Of a stretch of DNA of 64,000 nt, positions 29,301-35,207 are shown piece by piece. The first letter of the stretch is position 1. Each line of letters begins with the position of its first letter. The position numbers and the translations under genes were made by a program. The stretch lies in the NCBI GenBank assembly GCA_040384325.1, contig JAZKJL010000005.1:806001-870000 (forward strand), given 5' to 3'. This stretch comes from JACMLX01 sp040384325 (GTDB taxonomy: Bacteria; Gemmatimonadota; Gemmatimonadetes; Gemmatimonadales; Gemmatimonadaceae). The notes under the pieces were generated by a model. It saw only the letters and a program-made list of their open reading frames with translations, did not search any database and had not been told where the DNA came from.

Positions 29301-29640
29301 GACCACGCTCGCGCGCTCGTCAGCCGGCACCATACGTCGCGGACAGTTGCTCAGCCCCTTCGATCGCGCCGATGCGGAACGATTGCGGGCGGAGGAGGCA
29401 CCGATGTCGGCGGACGAACAGATTGTCTCCCATGCATGGGCGGAAATCCTCGACCTCCCCGGGGTTGGCCGCCATGACAACTTCTTCCGCATGGGGGGAA
29501 CGTCCCTGCTCTGCTTCCGCGTGATCGACGTGCTGCGTGCGCGCACGCAGGTGCGCCTGAGCCCGCGCACGCTGCTGACCGGCACATTGGCCGATGTCGC
29601 AGCCGAACTCGCCGCCCAGCGCGTCGTGGCCGGCCGGTGA
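23380..29640 (+). CDS. NRPS (C-A-PCP-C-degenerate A-PCP)
   Basis: This 2086-residue protein starts at the ATG at 23380 inside the previous gene's end. First condensation domain: intact 'HHLVCDG' (His153/154, Asp158). A domain: 'FTSGSTGRPKG' (~633), 'YGPTETT' (~771), 'GRADDQVKIRGYRIE' (~880) and 'SGKVDR' (~965); its pocket reads about D-I-S-A-I-T-G-V-W-K, which matches no code I recall. PCP: 'GGHSLL', Ser1021. Second condensation domain: the motif is 'HGMIWDG', with Gly1216 where the catalytic second His belongs. Residues ~1530-1990 have A-domain length and N-terminal similarity but no usable core motifs (no SGSTG-K loop, YGPTE or YRTGDL). The final PCP is intact ('MGGTSLL', Ser2042). No thioesterase or reductase follows, so release must occur in trans. 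Confidence 0.9.
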   Translation: MAPDAALDAFDPFAGPELASAFPTTRSQLEIWTATQMGGDAALAYNEAVTLHLSGALDPQALRSAITALIERHESLRSTFSNDGLTMLVGGMSPRAVTSHDLRGLTPAARDAALAAMQSRAVTTPFDLAQGPLATFDIVQLSDEMHAVVISAHHLVCDGWSFGVLSHDLGALYDDLHRSGSAASPSVGEPDRFSSFAEGMRAESASAAGAAAARFWAAQFATVPDPLDLPSDRLRPSTRAYAAAREDVHLPQALLSAIQGMGARRGVSLFATLLGGFASLLSRLGGTDDLVVGTTIAGQLGGDSPNVVGHCVNTLPIRLRIVPDEPFEAYLARVRSAALDAFEHQQVGFGQVVEQLSLSRDPSRVPLVSVMFNLDRALTPAMLAFGGLEVRMTSIPRHAENFDLFLNAIEVGDGMVLECQYNTGLFDPVTVRRWLASYQRLLQSAVEAPSTPVGRLAITTVADDDALTRCNDSTHAWPDARLAHQLFEAQVAESPQAVAVEQDDDLLTYDVLNARANRLAHHLRSVGVRRGSFVGLHLDRRPDTLAALLAVLKAGGAYVPLDPSWPQERLAGMATDAALTAVITTAALRHEAQGLAASVVTVDADTELLDAMPSTDLPPSGDTATPMDPAYVIFTSGSTGRPKGVLVPHGALVNLLRSVQTTPGLSRSDVVLAVTPLSFDISISEVLLPLTVGARIVLATRDTASDGMELRRLVESRGVTFIDATPATYRLLLAAGWSGGAHLRLICTGEALPRELATALLPCARELWNGYGPTETTVWSTFHRITPGAGAILIGHPIANTRVAIRDVLGQQVPIGVAGELFIGGAGVALGYVHNAALTAERFTDDPDTQGLRWYRTGDLVRLLPSGEIECLGRADDQVKIRGYRIEPGEIAAVASTWAGVRQCVVMARAALHGGDLRLVAYVVADAGTEFGDAFRQHLRRALPEYMIPSVVVPLASMPLTSSGKVDRKRLPDPEPAADSVTAMVAPRTDTERLLADLWEQALGVGRVGIDDDFFALGGHSLLASQVLARLRRDHGIELTFRRLFELPTIARLATHIDAERTAGTATAIRPAIAARTGATSAPLTAQQERLQLLEELEPARRVTHSHAASWELTGALDVGALEQAFHALLQRHSVLRTSFHVRNGERVQVVHEESSFTLGRLDLTTLDALAQQTALQTFFVAQQSQPFDLVRAPLLRATLIALGPDRHRLYTLQHGMIWDGWSFDLFLRDLSEFYAAAIDGRAPSLPALGVTFGDFAAWQRDWLAGDLAQAHRQWWDARLEGSTDAVELPTERPRALAPSHIGGQRSVQLDAAEVEALTRFAQQQDATLFMVAFSAFTTLLHRYTGQRDLLVASPMRARTQAELEDVLGPFVNTIVLRQAMPAGITFRDVVRAARESALDSYAHQELPFESLGGRLPALRVVFSMQDARTRPTHFGALQLTQVHVPLQFATNDVTLWLVQFPERLYAVLNFSTDAFDDAAADLFLAQLQVLLRAVRQSPDLPVAELPLRTAVDDGAVALSAVAVDTGAPAASVLPQLAQRAAEHPGAIAIAGRRGRLSCGALWQRVTAVAAGLGARGVRAGDVVSAELPSGIDRVVAVIGALRAGARVTIIAPDEGVAYRRRLLAAASPSLRIAAAGGLVVTAAPVASLAALEADGVPTATLLDIATASAAAGLLLPGADPIAEVSLHWQPLTRIDAQATALREMMQAPSQGSVLHAVPFASPAWAPTVLAALLDGETVRLVADDSIGDAIDLSEESEGCTRMIGVAEAWRATLDAAWNGGGFERGVVIGEGLGDAALQTLASFGTAVTIVAGDAADGAISWMQSVGTSGEKQPALTAIAGTVLRVADAHRHDAIAGLPGALQWVCAGIASGWQQTGYVARRTASGALRLMADEVPVLWVGGQPLQSALLERAIRALPAVQDAAVALHTDRHGAAWLVAHVVPAPNEVADGVTLRQQLQAFLPAAWVPARVVSVTTLARSSAGTIRRGQLLSPFDRADAERLRAEEAPMSADEQIVSHAWAEILDLPGVGRHDNFFRMGGTSLLCFRVIDVLRARTQVRLSPRTLLTGTLADVAAELAAQRVVAGR

Positions 29641-30437
29641 CGGTGGACCTGCCGAGCGGCCGCTTCTTCGGCGACGCGCCGGACGTGCTGTTCGGAGTTT
29701 TCCATGCCGGCAGCGGCGAGGTCGTACGCGATACGGGAATCCTGCTCTGCCATGCGGCACCGCAGGAGTATTCGATAGTGTACTGGATCGTGCGCCAGCT
29801 CGCCCTCGACCTGGCGAGCGCCGGCTTTCCGGTGCTCCGCTTCGACTATCACGCCACCGGCGACTCGACCGGCGCCGCAGGTGAGGCGTCGCTGACGCGC
29901 TGGGTCAGCGACATCGGTGCGGCGGCCGAGGAGCTGCGTCGCGCGTCGGGCGTACGACGGATCGGCGTGGTCGGCATGCGGCTCGGTGGCGCGCTGGCCG
30001 TGCGCGCGATCGCCGCGGGGCTCGAGGTGCGGGATCTGGTGCTCTGGGATCCAGTCGTCAGCGGCACCGAATATGTGACACTGATGGAGCGGGTGGATCG
30101 CCGCGTGCACGCGGAACGCCACTACCCGGAGAACGACCTGTTTCCGCATCGGGAGCTGTTCGGCTATCCGTTCGATGAGGCGATGCGTCGCGAGACGGAG
30201 TCGGTGAACCTTCTCACCGAGCCGCTCGGCCAGCCGCGCCGCATGCTAGTGGTCTCGCACGGCGACAATGCGCGACACACAGCGCTGATGGAACGGGCCA
30301 CGCGGGAAGGGATCGCGGCCGCGCACGAGGTGGTGGACGTGCCGCCGCTCTATGCCGATGGCATCGCGCCGCAGGAGACGCTGTTCGCGCACGCGGCAAA
30401 GCGCGCGATCCGGGCATTCCTCGCCAGCCGGCGATGA
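29637..30437 (+). CDS. Alpha/beta hydrolase resembling exosortase-associated hydrolase 2
   Basis: This 266-residue protein starts with a GTG overlapping the NRPS stop. It has the alpha/beta hydrolase layout: 'ILLCHAAPQEY' near residue 40 (oxyanion region), 'VLRFDYHATGDSTG' near 65 and the elbow 'VGMRLGGALA' near 120. In that elbow Arg stands where the nucleophile Ser normally sits (GxRxG). The same kind of elbow occurs, as I recall, in the hydrolase-2 family tied to EPS loci with exosortase A. The protein may be a non-classical hydrolase, an acyl carrier or a structural partner of the next gene. Placement right after an NRPS without thioesterase suggests a part in release or transfer of the product. 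Confidence 0.65.
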   Translation: MTVDLPSGRFFGDAPDVLFGVFHAGSGEVVRDTGILLCHAAPQEYSIVYWIVRQLALDLASAGFPVLRFDYHATGDSTGAAGEASLTRWVSDIGAAAEELRRASGVRRIGVVGMRLGGALAVRAIAAGLEVRDLVLWDPVVSGTEYVTLMERVDRRVHAERHYPENDLFPHRELFGYPFDEAMRRETESVNLLTEPLGQPRRMLVVSHGDNARHTALMERATREGIAAAHEVVDVPPLYADGIAPQETLFAHAAKRAIRAFLASRR

Positions 30438-31276
30438 CCACCGAACGTGTCGTGACCTTCGGACCCGGCGGCCGGATACAGGGGATCGTGACGGCGCCGC
30501 CGACTGCGACCGACGGCGTGCGTCGCGCCGTAGTGATGTCGAACGTCGGGATGCATCACCGCGTGGGACCCTATCGGCTCTACGTGGACCTGGCGCGTGC
30601 CATGGCGGCCGACGGCTGGATGGCGCTGCGCTTCGACCACCTCGGCATGGGAGAGAGTGGCCAGCGTATCGCGGGGGAGGCGTCGGCGGCGGATGAAGTG
30701 GAGGATCTCGCGCAGGCGCTGGATTACCTCGGCGAGGCGGAAGGAATCGACGAGGTGTTCGTGGTGGCGTTGTGCTCCGGCGTGGACGGAGCGCACCCGC
30801 TGGCGGTGCGCGATGCCCGCGTGCGTGGTGCGGCGTTCATCGATGGCTACACCTACACCACCGCGGGATTCCGGCGCCGCCGGCTGCTGCTGCGCTTTCT
30901 GCAGCTCGGGCGCTGGTCACGTTTCCTGCGTCGCCAGATTCGTCGGGTCACGCAGCCGCCGGTGCATCGGGTGGATGTGCTGCCGGTCTTCAGCCGTGTA
31001 TACCCGTCACAGGATCAGTTTCGCCGCGACATCGGCCTGCTCGCCGATCGCGGTGTGTCGCTGCACTGCATCTTCACCGGCACGCTGGACTCGTCGTTCA
31101 ACGCCGAGCACCAGATCTTCGAAACGCTGGGACCCACGGTTCGCAGGGACCGCATCGCGGTCACGCGGCTGCCGCGCACCGATCATGTGTTCCGCAGCGT
31201 CACCGCGCGCCATGACCTGGTCACCCGTATCCGCGACTGGGCAGCGCAGGCCGTCGCGCGTCGGGATGCACCGTGA
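30434..31276 (+). CDS. Alpha/beta hydrolase with a Cys-type nucleophile elbow (exosortase hydrolase 1-like)
   Basis: This 280-residue protein starts at an ATG overlapping the previous stop (ATGA). Residues 35-75 carry 'VVMSNVGMHHRVGPYRLYV' and 'LRFDHLGMGESG', which match the alpha/beta hydrolase N-terminal strands. The elbow near residue 115 reads 'VALCSGVDGAH', placing Cys at the nucleophile position (A-L-C-S-G). A C-terminal 'RTDHVFRS' supplies a candidate catalytic His. A thiol nucleophile would suit acyl transfer from a carrier-protein thioester. It is the last gene of the EPS-NRPS string and ends one base before the phosphopantetheinyl transferase stop on the other strand. Confidence 0.65.
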   Translation: MTTERVVTFGPGGRIQGIVTAPPTATDGVRRAVVMSNVGMHHRVGPYRLYVDLARAMAADGWMALRFDHLGMGESGQRIAGEASAADEVEDLAQALDYLGEAEGIDEVFVVALCSGVDGAHPLAVRDARVRGAAFIDGYTYTTAGFRRRRLLLRFLQLGRWSRFLRRQIRRVTQPPVHRVDVLPVFSRVYPSQDQFRRDIGLLADRGVSLHCIFTGTLDSSFNAEHQIFETLGPTVRRDRIAVTRLPRTDHVFRSVTARHDLVTRIRDWAAQAVARRDAP

Positions 31277-32068
31277 TCAGTGCGCGACGGTGATGAGGGT
31301 GTGCACCCGGTCGCCGCTGACGTGAAGCCGGACGTCGAACTCGCTGCCGGCATGCACGCCACCACCGAGATCGCGCTCCACGCGGAGCCGTCCGTGGCCG
31401 GCTGCGAGGTGCAGCGCGAGCATCCGCGCGTCACTGAAGTCGAAGAAGTCGTCCACCAGCGGGCGCAGGCACTTGAACAAGCTTTCCTTGGCCGAAAAGA
31501 TCGCGGTCACGATGTCGTCGCGCGCGGCGCCATCGTCGGACAGGCTGACGGTGCCAGCCAGGAATTCGCTGGCGACCGACGGTGCGACTTCCGCCACCAC
31601 GGCTGTCGTCATCCGTGGTTCGACATCGAGACCGATGCCGCGAAATGCGGATGCCGACGCGACGACGGCCGCGGCCACACCGGCCGTGTGTGTGATGGAG
31701 CCCACCACATCGTGGGGCCACACCGGCCCGCGATGTCCGGCGATGCCGATCGGATCGGGTGCCGCGATGCCGTGTCGACTCAGGGCCAGCAGCGCCGCCG
31801 CGCGCCCGGACAGAAAGCCGCGCCGCCGAACCGGCGCACTGCCGCTGATCGTGTCCGGCACGGTGATGTTGAGCGGCACCATGTCGCGCGCGTCATACGC
31901 CGTATCCGGCTCCTCGACGTGCAGCATCACCATCGAGAGACCGTCCAGCGAGCGCCACGGCGCCGGCAGTTCGCGCAGGACGACGGCCGATCCCTCACGC
32001 ACGGCGGTGGCGACGTCGTCGCGCTGCGGTACACGGTGCGCGTGAGCGAGCAACCAGGGCGCCGTCAT
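31277..32068 (-). CDS. 4'-phosphopantetheinyl transferase (Sfp/EntD type)
   Basis: This 263-residue protein has the family motifs: 'VVGSITHTAGVAAAVVA' near residue 118, 'FRGIGLDVEPR' near 140 with the Mg-binding Asp and Glu, and 'AIFSAKESLFKCLRPL' near 185. It transfers phosphopantetheine from CoA to the Ser of carrier domains, so it should activate the four carrier domains of the adjacent megasynthases. The ATG at 32068 starts MTAPWLLAHAH; longer frames upstream are low-complexity Arg/Pro shadows. It is tail-to-tail with the hydrolase gene and divergent from the next hydrolase gene 41 bp away. Confidence 0.88.
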   Translation of the reverse strand: MTAPWLLAHAHRVPQRDDVATAVREGSAVVLRELPAPWRSLDGLSMVMLHVEEPDTAYDARDMVPLNITVPDTISGSAPVRRRGFLSGRAAALLALSRHGIAAPDPIGIAGHRGPVWPHDVVGSITHTAGVAAAVVASASAFRGIGLDVEPRMTTAVVAEVAPSVASEFLAGTVSLSDDGAARDDIVTAIFSAKESLFKCLRPLVDDFFDFSDARMLALHLAAGHGRLRVERDLGGGVHAGSEFDVRLHVSGDRVHTLITVAH

Positions 32069-32109
32069 GCGAGGTGTGCGTGCAGGCCGTACGCGCGTCG
32101 CACACCGTG

Positions 32110-32991
32110 ATGCGACGCATCCTGCTCGCGTTTGGCGTGCTGGTGACCGTCGCAGCCTGGTGGATGCTGGTGCCATTCGTGCGCGCGTACCGCAACGAAC
32201 GGCGCGTGCTGCACCCGCCCGCCGGCCCGGTGACACTGGCCGATGCCGACGCGCGACTTGGGCTCCAACCGCTGACCATCCGGCAGGGTACGACGCGCAT
32301 CGCGGCCTGGTATGCGCCACCCACGCAGGGTGGCACGGTGATTCTGGTCGGGGGCACCGGGTCCACGCGCGGCACGCTGCTGCCCGAGGCACGGGCGCTG
32401 ATCGGGGCGGGACACGGCGTGGTGCTCTTCGACTGGCCGGGGCACGGTGAGAGCACGGGGAGCGTGGATCTTGGTGCTGGAGCACAGCGCGCGCTGCAGG
32501 CCGTGCTGGACAGCACGGCCACACTCCGCGGCACCGTCAGCACCCGCATCGGCCTGTGCGCGTTCTCGTTTGGCGGCGTCGCAGCGCTGATGCTCGCGCG
32601 GCGTGATCCGCGCGTTCGCGCACTGCTGCTGGCCGGCACACCGATCGATGCCGAAGCGCAGATGGCGTACGAGTACCGGAAACACGGACGATTCGCGCTG
32701 GCGGGAGCACGATGGTTCTGGCGCCAGCACGGTGATCCGCTGCCGGCTTTGCGACTCGACTCGGCGGCAGCAGGGCTCGCGCGGCGTGCCGTGCTGCTGA
32801 TCGCCGGCGAGCGCGATGACGTGGTGGATCCGGCGGACGCACGGCGTTTCGCCGAGTTGATCGGAGCCTCGGCCGACGTGTGGCGGATCGCAGGTGCCGG
32901 GCATGGTGACTACGAGGCAGCGGCGCCCGAATACCCTGAGCGCCTGGGGGCGTTCTTCACCCGGACACTGGCGGTGCCTGGGCCGCACTGA
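32110..32991 (+). CDS. Membrane-anchored alpha/beta hydrolase with classical Ser nucleophile
   Basis: This 293-residue protein begins 'MRRILLAFGVLVTVAAWWMLVPFV', an N-terminal anchor or uncleaved signal. It then has 'VVLFDWPGHGESTG' near 115 and 'GLCAFSFGGVAALM' near 150, with a normal nucleophile Ser in the elbow. 'IAGERDDVVDP' near 235 holds the acid, and 'GAGHGDYE' near 265 the His. The triad is therefore complete, unlike the two hydrolases upstream of the PPTase. It could serve as a periplasmic esterase or thioesterase for the NRPS product or for acylated EPS; this is inferred from location only. Confidence 0.75.
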   Translation: MRRILLAFGVLVTVAAWWMLVPFVRAYRNERRVLHPPAGPVTLADADARLGLQPLTIRQGTTRIAAWYAPPTQGGTVILVGGTGSTRGTLLPEARALIGAGHGVVLFDWPGHGESTGSVDLGAGAQRALQAVLDSTATLRGTVSTRIGLCAFSFGGVAALMLARRDPRVRALLLAGTPIDAEAQMAYEYRKHGRFALAGARWFWRQHGDPLPALRLDSAAAGLARRAVLLIAGERDDVVDPADARRFAELIGASADVWRIAGAGHGDYEAAAPEYPERLGAFFTRTLAVPGPH

Positions 32992-33027
32992 CCGGCGCCG
33001 TCCCACGCCGCAGGTCAGCGCGCGACG

Positions 33028-33777
33028 TCAGGCGCGTCGCATCCAGGTCTTTGCGATCACGAAAACAAATCGCGTGTCCACCAGCAGGTAGCGCTTCCAG
33101 AGCCGGCGCGGCTCCTTCGACAGCCGGAAGCACCATTCGAGACCGTTCCGCGACATCCAGCCCGGTGCCCGGTTGATCCGGCCGCTCACGAAGTCCAGGC
33201 TCGCACCCACGCCGATCGCCACGATCTTCCCCAGCACGGGGCGCAGCCGGTCGATGAACAGCTCCTGCTTGGGGCAGCCCAGCGCGACCAGCAGCAGGTC
33301 GGGCTGCGCGGCGGCGATGCGCTCCACCACCGCCTCCTCGTCGGGCGTGGGGACGAGGTGAATCATCGAATCGTCCACACCGACGATGTTCACGCCGTAC
33401 TGGCCGCGCAGGATGTCCGCCGCCTCGTACGCGACGCCATCGGCGCCACCGAGCAGGTAGACGCGCCACCGCTGCCTCGCCGCCAGCTCCATCAGGGGCA
33501 GGATCAGGTCCGAGCCTGAGACCTTTTCCGGGATCACGGGACCTATGAGTCTCGAGGCGAACACGATCGGCACGCCGTCCGCCACCGCCAGGCTGGAACG
33601 CGAATAGGCATCGCGCAGGCGGACATCACGCTCCGCCAGCATCACATGATCCACGTTCGGCGTGAACACTGCGCCGCCCTTGCCCTGATCAACGAGCCGC
33701 TGGATCGCTTCCAAGGCACCATTGAACGTGATCGTATCGAGATCGAGGGTGCCGATACGGAAGCGAGGGCGGGTCAT
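33028..33777 (-). CDS. WecB/TagA/CpsF family glycosyltransferase (GT26)
   Basis: This 249-residue enzyme carries 'GGAVFTPNVDHVMLAERD' near residue 30, 'AVADGVPIVFASRL' near 60, 'RVYLLGGADGVAYEAADIL' near 95 and 'DLLLVALGCPKQELFIDR' near 145. All are signatures of the WecG/TagA/CpsF group, which transfers N-acetylmannosamine(-uronate) or glucose to lipid-linked sugars. The ATG at 33777 starts MTRPRFRIGTLDLDTI; the longer frame to 33906 is not conserved. The C-terminal 'RLWKRYLL' basic helix is typical of membrane-associated members. It is divergent from the acetyltransferase genes across a 320-bp spacer. Confidence 0.88.
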   Translation of the reverse strand: MTRPRFRIGTLDLDTITFNGALEAIQRLVDQGKGGAVFTPNVDHVMLAERDVRLRDAYSRSSLAVADGVPIVFASRLIGPVIPEKVSGSDLILPLMELAARQRWRVYLLGGADGVAYEAADILRGQYGVNIVGVDDSMIHLVPTPDEEAVVERIAAAQPDLLLVALGCPKQELFIDRLRPVLGKIVAIGVGASLDFVSGRINRAPGWMSRNGLEWCFRLSKEPRRLWKRYLLVDTRFVFVIAKTWMRRA

Positions 33778-33920
33778 GGTGCGTGTGCGGGGCGAATCGC
33801 CGAGGGCAGCGAGTGCGCCACATGTCTCGGCAAACAACTGAATCGCGATGCTGCTCGTCGCACCGGATGCTGCACGCAGAATAGTCACTGAACGAGCCAG
33901 TTCCAAGCACGCAAAACTGA

Positions 33921-34000
33921 TGCATCGATGCTACATCGCGCGCGCAGACTGCAACACTGTGAACTGCTGCATCCATGCTACATCGCTGGCGCAGCCTGCA
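33921..34000. repeat. Two 33-bp imperfect direct repeats in a divergent spacer
   Basis: Copies at 33921-33953 and 33968-34000 match at 29 of 33 positions and start 47 bp apart. The first contains the perfect palindrome GCATCGATGC. They lie between the divergent GT26 and acetyltransferase genes and look like a duplicated operator or a local tandem duplication. The rest of the spacer (33778-34098) shows nothing else I can identify. Confidence 0.6.
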
Positions 34001-34098
34001 GGTGGCAAGTACTCTACTTCTTGCAGTGCACTTCCCCGATCGACAGGCCGACGCGAGGCCCGCTGCTCCACGGCCACGACACTGCAGATGGGGATAGA

Positions 34099-34641
34099 AT
34101 GAAAGTGCTGCAGGCGATCCGGGAGGAGTTCGAGCCCGTGCACGGCAAGGTGCTCCTTGCCAGCCTGATTCTGCTGCCGTTCCCCATGCACACCGGCAAC
34201 CGATTCCGTACCCTGATCCTGCGATTGATCGGGCTCCGGATCGGGCAGGGAACACAGTTTTCCGATCGTCCGACACTTACCGGCGCCGGCGACATCTACC
34301 GACGCCTGACGGTGGGGCGGCATTGCTGGTTCAACATCCGGGTGCTGATCAACCTCGGTGCGTCGGTCACCATCGGAGATTCGGTGTTCGTCGGGCATGA
34401 GGTGATGCTGCTGACGGAATCGCACGACATCGGCTCGGCGGAGAAGCGCACCGGGCGTCTGTCGGCACGACCCATCACGGTCGGCAACGGTGTCTGGCTC
34501 GGCTCGCGCTCGACGGTGCTGCCGGGTGTCAACATTGGTGCGGGTTCGATCGTCGCCGCCGGGGCCGTGGTCACCGCTGATGTACCACCGAACGTGCTGG
34601 TTGGTGGTGTGCCGGCGCGCTTCATCCGCGACTTGCCGTGA
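34099..34641 (+). CDS. Hexapeptide-repeat O-acetyltransferase (maltose/WbbJ-like)
   Basis: This 180-residue protein starts at an ATG preceded by GGGGA at 5 nt. The second half is left-handed beta-helix repeats ('ITVGNGVWLGSRSTVLPGVNIGAGSIVAAGAVVTADVP') with the conserved 'ESHDI' His-containing loop near residue 115. The end 'VLVGGVPARFIRDL' is typical of LbetaH acetyltransferases. It uses acetyl-CoA to acetylate sugar hydroxyls and probably decorates EPS units. It is followed 25 nt later by a second, diverged acetyltransferase. Confidence 0.85.
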   Translation: MKVLQAIREEFEPVHGKVLLASLILLPFPMHTGNRFRTLILRLIGLRIGQGTQFSDRPTLTGAGDIYRRLTVGRHCWFNIRVLINLGASVTIGDSVFVGHEVMLLTESHDIGSAEKRTGRLSARPITVGNGVWLGSRSTVLPGVNIGAGSIVAAGAVVTADVPPNVLVGGVPARFIRDLP

Positions 34642-34666
34642 CGCCATCGCGCTGCGGAGCCTGAGG

Positions 34667-35194
34667 GTGGCCTCGCTCTGGCATGATGGACGCGCCTGGC
34701 TGCGGGCGCGCTGGTACTTCCGTGGCGCGTCGCTCGGTGCCCGGGTGCGCGTGTGGGGGCGACTCTCGGTCAGTGGCCGGGAGCGGATCGTGATTGGCAA
34801 CCGGGTGCGGCTCGTCGGCACCGTGGCCACCACCGAACTGGCGGCGGGACGCGACGGTCACCTGCACATCGGTGACAACACGTTCATCAACTACGGCTGT
34901 TCGATCGGCGCCACACGGCTGGTGCGCATCGGGGCCGACTGCAACATCGGCACCCACGTGATCCTGATGGACTCCGATTTTCATCGCGTGGAGCCGGAGC
35001 GACGGAACGAGACAGCGGAGAGCGCGCCGATCGTCCTCGAGGACAACGTCTGGCTTGGCGCACGCGTGATCGTGCTGCGTGGCGTGACCATCGGTGCCGG
35101 CAGCGTGATCGGGGCCGGCAGCGTCGTGACGCGCGACATCCCACCGCGTTCGATCGCCGTCGGGCAGCCGGCCAGGGTCGTGCGGACGATCTGA
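34667..35194 (+). CDS. Second hexapeptide-repeat acyltransferase
   Basis: This 175-residue protein begins at a GTG with a GGAG site 7 nt upstream; no in-frame ATG fits. Repeats begin at 'GARVRVWGRLSVSGRERIVIG', continue through 'HIGDNTFINYGCSIGATRLVRIGADCNIG', and end with 'GAGSVIGAGSVVTRDIPPRSIAVGQPARVV'. The 'MDSDFHRVEPE' loop holds the putative catalytic His near residue 105. It is similar in layout to the previous gene but clearly diverged. The role is likely to be acetylation of another EPS sugar position. Confidence 0.83.
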   Translation: MASLWHDGRAWLRARWYFRGASLGARVRVWGRLSVSGRERIVIGNRVRLVGTVATTELAAGRDGHLHIGDNTFINYGCSIGATRLVRIGADCNIGTHVILMDSDFHRVEPERRNETAESAPIVLEDNVWLGARVIVLRGVTIGAGSVIGAGSVVTRDIPPRSIAVGQPARVVRTI

Positions 35195-35207
35195 TGGCGC
35201 GTCTGCG

